From Takakia lepidozioides (taxonomy: Eukaryota > Streptophyta > Takakiopsida > Takakiales > Takakiaceae), in assembly GCA_030704615.1 (NCBI GenBank), contig CM060733.1, positions 58,344,001 to 58,404,000 on the forward strand: a stretch of DNA of 60,000 nt. The letters are read 5' to 3'. The notes beneath the pieces were generated by a model. That model had not been told where the DNA came from. It ran no database searches and worked only from the letters and a program-made list of their open reading frames with translations. The position numbers and the translations under genes are program-made. This document shows, one piece after another, positions 47,749 through 56,915 of the stretch. Every line of letters starts with the position of its first letter. Position 1 is the first letter of the stretch.

Positions 47749-48096
47749 TGTCAAGTTAAATAAGCACAGTGTGAAAACAGCTAGAATAAAACTAGTTATT
47801 TGTATTTAACACTTGGATTTAGGTCAAGTGTTAAATCAGGTGTCAAGTTTAGTTTGACACCTGGTCCGTCTTATCTTCACGAGAGCGGCAGTCGCGCGGC
47901 TCATCTTTCTCGAGTTGAGCTTGCGCGACCGAGCTCCTGCATGTGTTTAGATTTGAGTGTGCTTATGTAGGGGTACAGGTTGTTGTGGGGTGGAGTCCCC
48001 ATAGCTTGGGGTGCCCCTGGCTCGACTACTATTTCTAAGAATGATGGTTTGGTTTTCATGTTTTGTGTCAACAGTGTGTTCGTTGGATTTCTATCA
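47749..48096 (+). repeat. Left LTR-like repeat (B), 348 bp
   Basis: Starts TGTCAAG and ends TTTCTATCA (TG...CA). Two substitutions separate it from 59,204-59,551. It contains two adjacent hairpins: ATTTAACACTTG/CAAGTGTTAAAT (47,804-47,836, 12-bp stem) and CAGGTGTCAA/TTGACACCTG (47,837-47,863, 10-bp stem). Confidence 0.93.
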
Positions 48097-48185
48097 CTCG
48101 AGAAAGATGCTCTCTTACCTGTGAGTGCAAGGTAGGAGTTGAGGGTTAGCACTTGCAAGATTACCTGCGTATAAGTAGTGATTAG

Positions 48186-48371
48186 TTTGAGAAGCATATC
48201 ATTGAATGTGACCACAAGATTCAGCGTGCCCTGAAACGCCTGGAGGATGACGATGCCAGAGCCGCCATTGTTATTGCAGTCGCTGAAGCTACCAAGTCAC
48301 TAGAGGCTTTGGGGTACACAAGGAGATACTTAAAAATGCAGCAGCAAATGCTAGTTGGCACCTATGCATGA
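48186..48371 (+). pseudogene. LUC7-like splicing-factor fragment inside the retrotransposon
   Basis: A 61-codon frame reads FEKHIIECDHKIQRALKRLE, then DDDARAAIVIAVAEATKSLE, and ends in a stop. It matches the coiled segment of plant LUC7 proteins (U1 snRNP components that select 5' splice sites), in which I-x-E-C-D-R-K-I-x-R-A-L-K-R-L is conserved. Only this segment is present, without the zinc fingers. The identification is from memory of the family. Confidence 0.6.
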
Positions 48372-48933
48372 TCCTTGAAGCTGGATGATCGTTTCACCAG
48401 TAAGCTTATAGAGGAGCTCTTCTGGTCTTGTGTGTCATGTCTGAAGGCTTCATTGCATACCACTGATCCTCTTTCAAAGGAACAACCGCTTGACTGTCCA
48501 GGCTTTGCAGAATCAGAAGCTTGAAGTCACAACGAACGATGATGATGATGTGGAACAGTGGGTGGAAGCTTGTCTTCCAAATTTTTGGCAGCAGATGACA
48601 CTGCAGCGCGGAAAAGAATGCTTTGCTCGGAAGAAGGCTCTGATCCAACTAGTTGTGTGTATCTGTGACTTGGCAGAGGACTGGGCATAAATGACATTTG
48701 GTGGGTCTCAAAAGTGGGTCCACATCTGAACGTTGTCACTTGGGGCTGCAAGTTATCGTGATTCAGGGGTGACTCTAACTGAATCACCATTGACAAGGAC
48801 AGTAGTGGCAAGTGCTGTTTAGGGAAGACACCACTGTGGACGACTTGATTCATGTGATAGAAGGCTAAATACAGCAGTGGTGGGACTAGCCAACAACCGA
48901 CAAGGCAATCCAGCATGCAGTACCTGGACAGTT

Positions 48934-48955
48934 TTTTTTTTTTTTTTTTTTTTTG
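48934..48955. repeat. ~22-nt T homopolymer
   Basis: Lies just upstream of the NAD(P)H dehydrogenase fragment, between it and the LUC7-like fragment. Confidence 0.7.
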
Positions 48956-48969
48956 AAAATGGATTGCAG

Positions 48970-49530
48970 GGATATCAGCAGATGAGAAGGCAAGACTGCT
49001 ACACTGTGTTGTTGTAGGTGGTGGTCCTACAGGGGTGGAACTCAGTGGTGAGCTCAGTGACTCATCATGAGAGACGTCTACGGCTAGTTCGGCCATGTGA
49101 AAGATTTTATCCATGTCACACTTATTGAGGCAAAGGAGATTTTTTTTCATCTTTCGATGTTCGACTCCGGGAGTACGCGACCAGGCACCTGATCAAGGGT
49201 TTGGAGGGATAAGCTGGAGGGTCTTAAACGCATAACTGTTTTCAGACTGGGGTAAAGCTGATGCAAGATGTAGTCAAGGATGTTCTGCCAGACAAATTAG
49301 TACTTACGGATGGGACGGAGGTGCCATACGGGCTGCTGGTTTGATCAATGGGTGTTGGATCTTCTTCCTTTGTCCACTCCTTACCTGTGAAGAAGTGCCC
49401 TGGTGGAAGCTTGGCAGTTGATCCAGTTACTAATGGAAGCCCTACCGCAAACAAAGAGTGTTGCTGAGAGACAAGGAAAGTACCTGGGCAAATCTTTGAA
49501 CAAGCTGGCACAAGCAGGTGGTGGTCAGGC
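48970..49530 (+). pseudogene. Type II (alternative) NAD(P)H dehydrogenase fragment, NDA-like
   Basis: After a TTGCAG acceptor: [21 protein letters not shown], carrying the GxGxxG-type nucleotide-binding turn, then GVELSGELS. In shifted frames follow HVKDFIHVTLIEAKEI and FDVRLREYATRHLIKG; then at 49,260 [20 protein letters not shown] and GLLV-stop-SMGVG; later KCPGGSLAVD and SVAERQGKYLGK. The order matches plant internal alternative NADH:ubiquinone oxidoreductases of the mitochondrial inner membrane. Lesions: one-base deletions near 49,052 and 49,140, a stop near 49,083, and TGG to TGA at 49,342. The N- and C-termini are absent. It lies wholly between the left LTR and the element's ORFs, hence a captured or nested host fragment. 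Confidence 0.78.
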
Positions 49531-50257
49531 TGGGGTCCTTTTGTAGATATTCTGTGGGCCTTTAATGAGCAAGTGATCCAACCATACTCTAAGCTCAGGC
49601 GTTGAGCAGCCTTACAGGTGAATCTATAGGGTCCCGTGGGAACAATTTCTGCAGCTACACAGGGTGTGTTAGTGGCCTAAGAACAACTTAGAAATGCTTC
49701 AGTGCAAGCCCTGGAAATTGTGGGCATCAATGCCCGTACACACCGATGGCAACGTTGAGTCAATCCCTTCAGCTCATATCCCGCTCATACACCAAGTGTC
49801 ACCTGAAAGGCCAAGACCCGCATCACCGACCTTCACATCCCACGCACTGCCACAGCATAAGAGCACAGAACGAGAGGAGGGTGAATCCAGACTGTGAGAA
49901 CTACATGAACATGTTTGGGAACCCGAAGATAACCAGGGAACAGGGAACCAAGACAAATATATATATATATTTTTTTTAAAGTTTTCTTTGTATTTGTTTG
50001 GTCTTTTGATCTAATTTAAATGATTTAGAGCCAAATTGGTCATATCTTTGTCAAATGGACTCTGTTTGACTCAGTTTTTGGGGGGATAGCTGCAGAAAGG
50101 GGAAATCTACCTATCTTGACCTGGTTTTAGTTTTTGGGACTCTGCTAAAAATCTATGGAATTTTTAGAGTGTGAGTGTGCCATGAAAGATCCACAATTCT
50201 GTTTATAGAACCTGTTCTGGTCTACATGAGAGATAAACCTGGGGATGTACTCCTTGT
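49531..50257. other. Non-coding leader before the accessory ORF
   Basis: No gene recognised. Contains a short TA run followed by T9 (49,957-49,978). Probably 5' leader of the retrotransposon or remaining captured DNA. Confidence 0.45.
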
Positions 50258-51007
50258 ATGGCTGGGGGAAATGAGGACGTGATTGAAGGGCAGGTCTCTT
50301 CTCTTAGCCTGTGCACCAAAGGGGACAAGATTTATGTTTCCCAAGGAACTCAGACTGATTTGAGTGGAGAACAGTTGGACGAGTTGATTGCATACTGGGA
50401 GTCAGGCATTAGCAGTGGACAACAAACTGCTGTAGTTGGCGTTGAGGGCCTCAATATCGCTTTGGACAGTCAGAACTCTGTTGGAGCCAGCAGTTCTGCA
50501 GCTGTAGGTGAAACACCAAAGTGGGTGAAAGCTAGGCTTGGAACACAGCCAAAGACAGCCCCGGGGACCAAGGTGTTCAGCCACAAGGCCGTGGTGTACT
50601 GGAGCAGAGGAGCAGGAGCCACACAAGTTTGTGCAATCAGACATGGTTGCAGCCGGATACGCTCTGCACAAGGCAACCACGAGCGGGGGTTCATCAGCAA
50701 TGACATGTTTGTTGTGCGTGAAGGAGATGCAGTCATTCGCAATGAGGACACCCGCAACCGTCTCAAAGCTTTCGAGTTGAGAGACTATCAGACCCTACCT
50801 TTGTTTTCTTTAGTATTCAGTGAGCGGGAGATAGGGGAGTATTGCTTTGTCTCTACCTGGCAGAAAGAGGAGGAGGGTTGGTTAGAGCGAGCTACTGTAG
50901 CTTGGGACAAGGTTAGTGGCAGGTTTCTGGACATAGATATACCTCCTACACCTTACCATCATGCAGAGCGAGGCACTTTGAGAGAAGTCTGGCAGTTGAT
51001 AGCATAG
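50258..51007 (+). CDS. Accessory ORF of unknown function, 249 aa
   Basis: An ATG-initiated frame of 249 codons, clean, between captured fragments and gag on the same strand. The N-terminal third is acidic and polar (GTQTDLSGEQLDELIAYWES). The centre is basic (WVKARLGTQPKTAPGTKVF, RHGCSRIRS). The C-terminal part looks folded, with conserved-looking aromatic residues (VFSEREIGEYCFVSTWQKE, FLDIDIPPTPYHH). No zinc motif, signal peptide or membrane segment. I do not recognise a family. Its place before gag is unusual for Ty3/gypsy, and the frame differs from gag. It could be a structural, regulatory or captured host ORF. Confidence 0.6.
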   Translation: MAGGNEDVIEGQVSSLSLCTKGDKIYVSQGTQTDLSGEQLDELIAYWESGISSGQQTAVVGVEGLNIALDSQNSVGASSSAAVGETPKWVKARLGTQPKTAPGTKVFSHKAVVYWSRGAGATQVCAIRHGCSRIRSAQGNHERGFISNDMFVVREGDAVIRNEDTRNRLKAFELRDYQTLPLFSLVFSEREIGEYCFVSTWQKEEEGWLERATVAWDKVSGRFLDIDIPPTPYHHAERGTLREVWQLIA

Positions 51008-51519
51008 ATCAGGATTAGATCTTGCTTGGTTGGGCTTTATTCTTCCCCTCCATCTCTGTACTATTTTCATTACCATGTACTTGTAGTTGCCAAAGCCTCT
51101 CTTGGTGGAGGCCAGTCAGTCCGGGGTTTTGGGCTGGGATATTCTGCAGGATCAGCATTGCAGCTGGATTTTGGTGTGGGGGTGTTGATGTTTTGATTTC
51201 TTGTGTTTGGATCCCCCCCAACACCTGCATGCTTGACTGTGCGCCATGTTGGTTTTGTGTGGGCGCTTGCTTTCATAGGGATTAGGCCGGATTTGATCAC
51301 CGGTCAATCCTAGAGTATGCTGTCGGTGGTGAGGCTGGAGTGATGACCAGCAAGACCACCAGTGTTTCTTCTATGGTGAGGCTGGGTTGATGACCAGCCA
51401 ACCATATGAGTTCTTGCGGTGGATGCAGGTGCAGGTGCCCTGAGCCATTGGGATATGACCCTTAAACTGCAACAGGTGCCCACCCGTGTCACTATTAGAT
51501 TAGTACTAGAGCCTTATAG
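51008..51519. other. Spacer between accessory ORF and gag
   Basis: About 510 bases with an imperfect direct repeat (GGTGAGGCTGG(A/G)(G/T)TGATGACCAGC at ~51,328 and ~51,376). The gag frame opens right after a TAG at 51,517-51,519, so a spliced or alternative start could lie in this spacer. Confidence 0.5.
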
Positions 51520-51525
51520 TGTCAC

Positions 51526-54168
51526 GTGGAGGAGGTGCACATTGTGAGTGTCATTACGGAGTTACCCAAGGGTTTTGAGGGGAGTACGGCTACAGGCAGT
51601 AACAGTGAGAGTGGGTTCACAAGACGAGGTATTCGGTTCAGACCACCTTCACCGCCACCCTCAATTACTGTAGAGTCAGACACAGACTCGGAGGCTTCAT
51701 CAACAAGTGTGCACTTTCATTCGCCATTGTTGTGGGACGACATGGAGGAGATGTATGGAGCTACCAAGGGGCCTCGTAGGTACTCTGGAGCTGTGGGCAC
51801 AATTGAGTTGGATGACTTTATCCAGGAGTTTGACAGCTGGTGTGATTTGCAGCAGATGCGCAATCCACAGCTATTCACCCCATTCATGGCGTGGAAGGGA
51901 CTGTTCCAGCATTTGGAAGGCCCGCCTATGGACGATTACCACGAGTTCAGGCGAGGACATGAAGCAGAGATTGAGGAGTGGAGGATGTATTGGTCACCTG
52001 ACTACGTCTCCATTACTCGAGGCACGACGCGACCAGTAGCTACATCAGTACCAATAGCTCCCACTGCCAGCACTAGTAGTGGAGCAAGTAGTGCTGGTAC
52101 TTCTGCAGGTGGTACCAGTTCAAAAGGTGCTACTACTCCTCCTGCCACGACTACAACACATGTGCCTAGATTCAACCCGGTGGTGGAGTTCTTCCAGGAT
52201 TTGCGGAGGAACTACCAAGGTGTACGGACAGAGAAGCTGCGAAGTTTGCAAGACTTCCAGCGCAAACCCAGTGAGAGCCTGCGAGAGGCGTACACTCGTA
52301 TGAGGCGCTTGATAAGTGTGACCCAAGGGGTTACTGAAGCTCAGGCAATCCAGTTTTGGTATGGAATTCTGGACAAGGAGCTCAAGAGAAGGGTGCGAGA
52401 TGCAACCCTGTTACAAGCAGCCCAACCCACATTAACAGATGTGTTTCTACTGGCTGAGCGGATTGAGCTCAACATGGTGGAGAAGCGAGTTGTTACAATT
52501 GGATTTGGCAAGGACATGCCTGTACGGGGCACAACTGTCAGCCCACAGGCACAAGGGACTGCCCAACAGCGTGGTCAGGGGGGCAAGGTTGCCCAGCCCA
52601 AGTTCCATGGAGCTTACAGGGGACCTCAGGTGCAGAGGCCCGTGGCATCTTTTGCAGGCCAACAGCAACCAGGGGTGATATGTTGGACATGTGGAGGACC
52701 CCATGTCAAGAGAGATTGCCCAGAGAGTGGCAGAAGGCCAGCACAAGCACAGCCTGCACAGTTGCAGTGTGTGCATTGTGGCAAGTATGGGCATGGAGAT
52801 GCCCAGTGTTATGACTTGCATCCTGAGTTGCGCCCAGGCCAGTTCCAAGGGAACAATGGTGGCCGGGGGCGAGGTGGACCAGCCCAGAGAGGACGAGGTG
52901 GTCGGGCACGAGGTGCAGGCCAAGGGCAAGCTCAACATGGCCAAGGACGCGGTGGTCAGGGCGTTGATCAAGGCATGGCCAACCGGCTTCAGCAGCTAGA
53001 GCAGAGGCTCGCTGCCATGGCTATAGCTCAGGCGGTACCGGCTCCCAGGCGGGATGGTCCACCTCCTGCTCCTGAGGGAGGAGATATGGGAGGCATGGGA
53101 TTTATGTGCGGAGCAGCACTACCACTAGAGCAGGTGGAGTCTGCTGCAGCCGTGACTCGAGGAGCAGCACGAGTTCCTGAGCCACGAGGTGCAGAGGTGG
53201 AATTGGATCCACAGCGTGGGGAGGCAAGCCGTCAGGCAAGGCTTCCTCAGTCATTCACATTGGCGGAGACTGTGTCGACGCCATCCATGGCACCTAGTTC
53301 TCGCCCGACTGTTACCGAGGCGGAGGTTACTATGCCATTGGGGAGAGCTACACGTGCAGCATTGACTCCTGCTGCCAAGGCTAGTGCGGCCGGTGTGTTA
53401 TTGGGGGCAGCCACCTCTGTGTGTCAGGCCCCACTGTTCTCGGCAACAATGATTGCGACGCCGGGGGTGAGACCAGCTGCAGTGTTCAGACTAGCAGCAA
53501 CACTCTGTGAGAGTGGGGAGGTCACTTCATCTTCTGCGGAGTTAGTGGAAGGTGTAGTGGCAGAGGGATCCTCGGATTTGAGGGTCAAGACTGCCACGGC
53601 TGCGCCATGGCAAGTTGCAGCTGCCAGGTTGACGGAGCTGCCAGCTAGGCCAGCCATTGAGCGCGCCATGGTGACACCTGGAGTTGTCTTGTTAGACAAC
53701 CAGGGAGGCATTTTCACTTTGAGTGGACCGGCAGGCAAGAAGTACCGGCCACTGCGGGTCTTGTTGGACTCAGGAGCTCAGCCACTGATGTTGGGCAGAG
53801 CTGCTATTGCAGGTTTGGGCCTCATGGAGGCGGATATGGAGCCTTGTCCTTTCCAGATACAGACATCTCTGGGAGGATCAGAGCAGGCTCGCGGCATGAC
53901 ACGACATCAGTTGGCTATTAGACTGCAGCCGGATCATCCTGTAGATGGCTCAGTGATGCGAGCCAAGGCCATTGTGACAGACGCGGTCTCTTACGATGTC
54001 CTCGTTGGTGGGGCAGTGTTATACCCCATGGGCTTCACCCTGGATTTCTGGGAGGAGTCAGCATCCTACAGGCCTGGATGGCAGTCGGGGGATGGTCGCC
54101 GTGCACAGCTCCCTGTGACATTCATTGGGGGTATGCAGCTGCCCAGCGGGGCAAGATGCCAACACTAG
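51526..54168 (+). CDS. Gag-protease polyprotein of the methyltransferase retrotransposon
   Basis: The frame is open from 51,520. The first in-frame ATG is only at 51,742 (MEEMYGATKG), so the start is uncertain. Regions (numbered from 51,526): capsid-like residues ~85-330 (FFQDLRRNYQGVRTEKLRSL, then AIQFWYGILDKELKRRV); two CCHC zinc knuckles at 386-398 (CWTCGGPHVKRDC, one residue short) and 415-428 (CVHCGKYGHGDAQC); an RGG/GQ-rich nucleic-acid-binding stretch ~445-480; a Pro/Ala-rich linker; and a retropepsin with LLDSGAQPL near residue 748. It ends at a TAG overlapping the next ORF by 91 nt. No lesion seen. Gag would form the particle, and the protease would cut the polyprotein. Confidence 0.85.
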   Translation: MEEVHIVSVITELPKGFEGSTATGSNSESGFTRRGIRFRPPSPPPSITVESDTDSEASSTSVHFHSPLLWDDMEEMYGATKGPRRYSGAVGTIELDDFIQEFDSWCDLQQMRNPQLFTPFMAWKGLFQHLEGPPMDDYHEFRRGHEAEIEEWRMYWSPDYVSITRGTTRPVATSVPIAPTASTSSGASSAGTSAGGTSSKGATTPPATTTTHVPRFNPVVEFFQDLRRNYQGVRTEKLRSLQDFQRKPSESLREAYTRMRRLISVTQGVTEAQAIQFWYGILDKELKRRVRDATLLQAAQPTLTDVFLLAERIELNMVEKRVVTIGFGKDMPVRGTTVSPQAQGTAQQRGQGGKVAQPKFHGAYRGPQVQRPVASFAGQQQPGVICWTCGGPHVKRDCPESGRRPAQAQPAQLQCVHCGKYGHGDAQCYDLHPELRPGQFQGNNGGRGRGGPAQRGRGGRARGAGQGQAQHGQGRGGQGVDQGMANRLQQLEQRLAAMAIAQAVPAPRRDGPPPAPEGGDMGGMGFMCGAALPLEQVESAAAVTRGAARVPEPRGAEVELDPQRGEASRQARLPQSFTLAETVSTPSMAPSSRPTVTEAEVTMPLGRATRAALTPAAKASAAGVLLGAATSVCQAPLFSATMIATPGVRPAAVFRLAATLCESGEVTSSSAELVEGVVAEGSSDLRVKTATAAPWQVAAARLTELPARPAIERAMVTPGVVLLDNQGGIFTLSGPAGKKYRPLRVLLDSGAQPLMLGRAAIAGLGLMEADMEPCPFQIQTSLGGSEQARGMTRHQLAIRLQPDHPVDGSVMRAKAIVTDAVSYDVLVGGAVLYPMGFTLDFWEESASYRPGWQSGDGRRAQLPVTFIGGMQLPSGARCQH

Positions 54169-55727
54169 CCGCCTTCACAGCTGCCGTTAGTTGGCCTGGA
54201 GAGTTGCTGGAAGGCAATGCCCATGCAGAGGATGTGCCACCTCCAGCAGAGCAGGATGACATGCATGGTACGGCGGAGTTGCCTGCCATGGTTGCTCACA
54301 CTCCGTTGTGGGGTACGAGCAAGGATTTGCAGCAAGCTGCTGATGGACGGGTGCAACAAGCTTGGGAAGAAGCTTTTGTACCGTCAGGAGAGGAGGAGAG
54401 TGCGGTGATTGCACCAGGGCCACCTCAGTTGTCGCCATTGGACACCACACCTCTTGTGTGGCAGCGGCCGGATGAAGGCATTTGCCTTCTGGACTTGTTT
54501 GGCGGGATCAGCACCGGATTGGCTGCTGTGCTACAGGCAGGTGTGCGGGTAAGGCGTTACCTGTATGTGGAGAGGGATGAGACTGCACGACGCGTCTCAC
54601 TGCGCCATGTGGCTCAGTTGGTACAGCAGTACCCTGACTTGTTGCCTGTGTCTGCAGTTCGTGGATACCAACAAGCCTTGCCAGCAGACATTTCCTTGTT
54701 GGGGGCGCAAGATTTGGAGCAGGTTGGCTCCATTGATCTGATAGTGGCAGGTTGGCCCTGCCAAGGGCATTCATCAGCCGGGCATGGCAATGGATTGCGA
54801 GACTCGAGGACGGGTCTGTTTTGGGAGATGGTGCGGATTTTGCGCTGCTTGCAGCTTCATCAAGCTGTATCTCCAGCATACATCTTGGAGAATGTACCAC
54901 TGATGGGTGATTCTCGGGCCAGGGTGATGGCCAGTGTGCATCAAGTCCGGTCGTGGCTTGGGTCAGCAGTGTTGCTGGATGCAGCTGCAGTGGGGTCACG
55001 GGCTCATCGTCCACGACTATGGTGGACTAACTTGATGCCACCCGCACTGCTCAAGCGTGCATTTGATGGGGTGCAGCGGCCAGCACACCTCACCGTGGAT
55101 GGCATTTTGGACACAGGAAGGCAGTCTCAACGTGTGAGACACGATGACCGTTCGCCTTTGGCAGTGGTCAACAGGGTGGGTCAACCACGAGCAGCATTAC
55201 CTACACTGCTCAGCTTCCCAGGATCCCATGCTTTTCGGGATGGTGGACCTGGCCTCTTGTGGGATGCTCAGTTGCAGCAGTTAGTGGAGCCTAATGCCGA
55301 CGAGCGAGAGCGGGCTATGGGGTTTTCCACTGGGACCACGGCGGTGCCTTCTCTTTCTGAGGCATCACGTCGTCAGGTGTTGGGGCAAGCAATGGATCTC
55401 AATTGCTTGACCTGGATTGTCAGCTTGGCTATGGCTGAGCAACGTAGAGTGCGGAGTGCACTTCCCTTGACGGTCTCTCTGCCTACCGAGACGGTACAGG
55501 CAGCGAGTGGGGGCGAGCCGGTGAGGACCACGAGGTGTAGACATCCATGGCACATGTGGGAGGTGCTCGAGGTTCAGAGGGAGTTGGCAGCGAAGGCAGC
55601 TGTGATGGATGAGGTTGGGGATTCTTCTCGGGATGAGGAGGTTCTCAATGATGAGACGATGGGGCAGGATGAGGCCTTGTCATTGACTGAGCAGGAAGGG
55701 GGTACTGCTCAAGAGGTTGCAGCATAG
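54078..55727 (+). CDS. Cytosine-5 DNA methyltransferase domain encoded by the retrotransposon
   Basis: 549 codons from ATG 54,078, in the -1 frame relative to gag-protease. Methyltransferase motifs in canonical order: I (AdoMet loop) LLDLFGGISTGL at Asp139; IV with catalytic Cys228 in VAGWPCQGHSSAG; VI YILENVP at Glu271; VIII RAHRPRLWW at Arg311/Arg313; X-like VLGQAMDLNCLTW near the C-terminus. A target-recognition-like region lies between VIII and X. All catalytic residues are present, so the domain is predicted active. The unrearranged order excludes DRM type; assignment to DNMT1, DNMT3 or another class needs a tree. The N-terminal ~130 residues are variable and acidic. It ends in UAG directly followed by the RT frame. 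Expected action: methylate cytosines, plausibly on the element's own copies. Confidence 0.9.
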   Translation: MAVGGWSPCTAPCDIHWGYAAAQRGKMPTLAAFTAAVSWPGELLEGNAHAEDVPPPAEQDDMHGTAELPAMVAHTPLWGTSKDLQQAADGRVQQAWEEAFVPSGEEESAVIAPGPPQLSPLDTTPLVWQRPDEGICLLDLFGGISTGLAAVLQAGVRVRRYLYVERDETARRVSLRHVAQLVQQYPDLLPVSAVRGYQQALPADISLLGAQDLEQVGSIDLIVAGWPCQGHSSAGHGNGLRDSRTGLFWEMVRILRCLQLHQAVSPAYILENVPLMGDSRARVMASVHQVRSWLGSAVLLDAAAVGSRAHRPRLWWTNLMPPALLKRAFDGVQRPAHLTVDGILDTGRQSQRVRHDDRSPLAVVNRVGQPRAALPTLLSFPGSHAFRDGGPGLLWDAQLQQLVEPNADERERAMGFSTGTTAVPSLSEASRRQVLGQAMDLNCLTWIVSLAMAEQRRVRSALPLTVSLPTETVQAASGGEPVRTTRCRHPWHMWEVLEVQRELAAKAAVMDEVGDSSRDEEVLNDETMGQDEALSLTEQEGGTAQEVAA

Positions 55728-55733
55728 CAACCA
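55725..55733 (+). promoter_or_regulatory. Candidate UAG readthrough site between methyltransferase and RT
   Basis: TAG CAA CCA fits the strong readthrough consensus UAG-CAR-YYA known from tobamoviruses. The frame before (methyltransferase) and after (RT) is the same and open, so readthrough would give one Met-transferase/Pol polyprotein. A plain nonsense mutation is the alternative. Confidence 0.55.
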
Positions 55734-56915
55734 CGGGACGCGTCCTCTACCTCTAAGCCCACTGGACTTAAGGTTGCAGTTACGGAGGACAATTGGGAGC
55801 CTGACATTGGACCCATTGTCACCGGAGGAGAGAGACGACGTATACGGCGGTTCCTGAGGGCTTATAGGAATTGCTTTGCCTTCAGTTTGAAGGACTTGGG
55901 AGCACTGAAGGGTCAAGAGATCCGTATTGAGTTGGCCACTGACACGCCAATCTTTCGGAGACCCTATAGATACAGTGACATGGAGAGGTCTTTGATTCAG
56001 ATGAGGACTCAAGATCTCTGGGAGGCAGGTTTGGTGGAGCTCTCTGGTGGAGAGTATGCTTCAGCCACAGTGATGCCAGCTAAGAAGGATGTCTATGGCA
56101 ATTGGACGGAGAGACGTATGTGCGGTGATTACCGGCCTGTAAATCGTCAGACCAAGTCCGATAGGTATGCCATGCCAACACCAGAGGAGATCTTTGATGC
56201 CATTGGGCATTCCAAGGTCTTTAGCACGTTGGATTTACGATCCGGATATCACCAGTTGCCGATCAAGGAGGCGGATAAGCAAAAAACGGCATTCTGGGGG
56301 ATCAACGAGCACGGGAAGGATTGCCTATACCAGTGGCGGTTCTTACCATTTGGGCTTAAAAACGCTCCCGCTGAGTTTCAAAGAGTCATGGACAGGATTC
56401 TAGCAGGGGTGGAGTTTGCTCGGTGCTACATAGATGACATCATCATCTTTAGTGCTACGGTGGAGGAGCATGAGAGACACCTTCAGGGGGTATTTGAGCG
56501 CTTGAGGACGCACGGATTGAAGTTACATCCGGGCAAGTGCAAGTTTTTCCACAACCAGATTGAGTATCTGGGTCACATGATATATCCTGGAGGATTGGGG
56601 GTACAACAGACTAAGGTAGAGTCCATTGCACAGGTTCCACGCCCCACGGATGTGAGCCGAGTTCGAGCTTTCATGGGGTTAGCAAACTATTACAGACGGT
56701 TTGTTAAGGGATTTAGTGCCATTGCAAAGGCTCTAACCAGGCTGACCAAGGTGGACCAGGAGTGGCAGTGGGAAGATGAGCAAGAACAAGCTTTTCAAGA
56801 GCTCAAGGCGAGGTTGACCTCGGCGCCCATCTTGAGACGACCTATCAGGGGGCGTCCTTTTCAGCTAAGATTGGAGCATGCTGGGGCTTGGAGCGGTGCT
56901 CACACAGGTGGATGA
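55728..56915 (+). CDS. Reverse transcriptase of the methyltransferase retrotransposon
   Basis: The frame runs on from the UAG at 55,725 and no ATG opens it. RT landmarks: RMCGDYRPVNRQTKSDRYAMP, FSTLDLRSGYHQLPI, FLPFGLKNAPAEFQRVM, the catalytic ARCYIDDIIIFS (YIDD, ~56,427), IEYLGHMI and FMGLANYYRRFVKGFS. All are Ty3/gypsy RT motifs. The frame is lost at ~56,865, just before the RNase H Asp; comparison with the expected Q-L-H-T-D-W suggests a 5-base deletion. The polymerase itself appears intact. Confidence 0.9.
   Translation, partial: QPRDASSTSKPTGLKVAVTEDNWEPDIGPIVTGGERRRIRRFLRAYRNCFAFSLKDLGALKGQEIRIELATDTPIFRRPYRYSDMERSLIQMRTQDLWEAGLVELSGGEYASATVMPAKKDVYGNWTERRMCGDYRPVNRQTKSDRYAMPTPEEIFDAIGHSKVFSTLDLRSGYHQLPIKEADKQKTAFWGINEHGKDCLYQWRFLPFGLKNAPAEFQRVMDRILAGVEFARCYIDDIIIFSATVEEHERHLQGVFERLRTHGLKLHPGKCKFFHNQIEYLGHMIYPGGLGVQQTKVESIAQVPRPTDVSRVRAFMGLANYYRRFVKGFSAIAKALTRLTKVDQEWQWEDEQEQAFQELKARLTSAPILRRPIRGRPFQLRLEHAGAWSGAHTGG

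Noticed and set aside
52447-52971. 174-codon minus-strand frame across gag
   Set aside because: Antisense shadow of the Gag frame in GC-rich, stop-poor DNA.
54508-55014. 168-codon minus-strand frame across the methyltransferase
   Set aside because: Antisense shadow; the plus strand carries all methyltransferase motifs in order.
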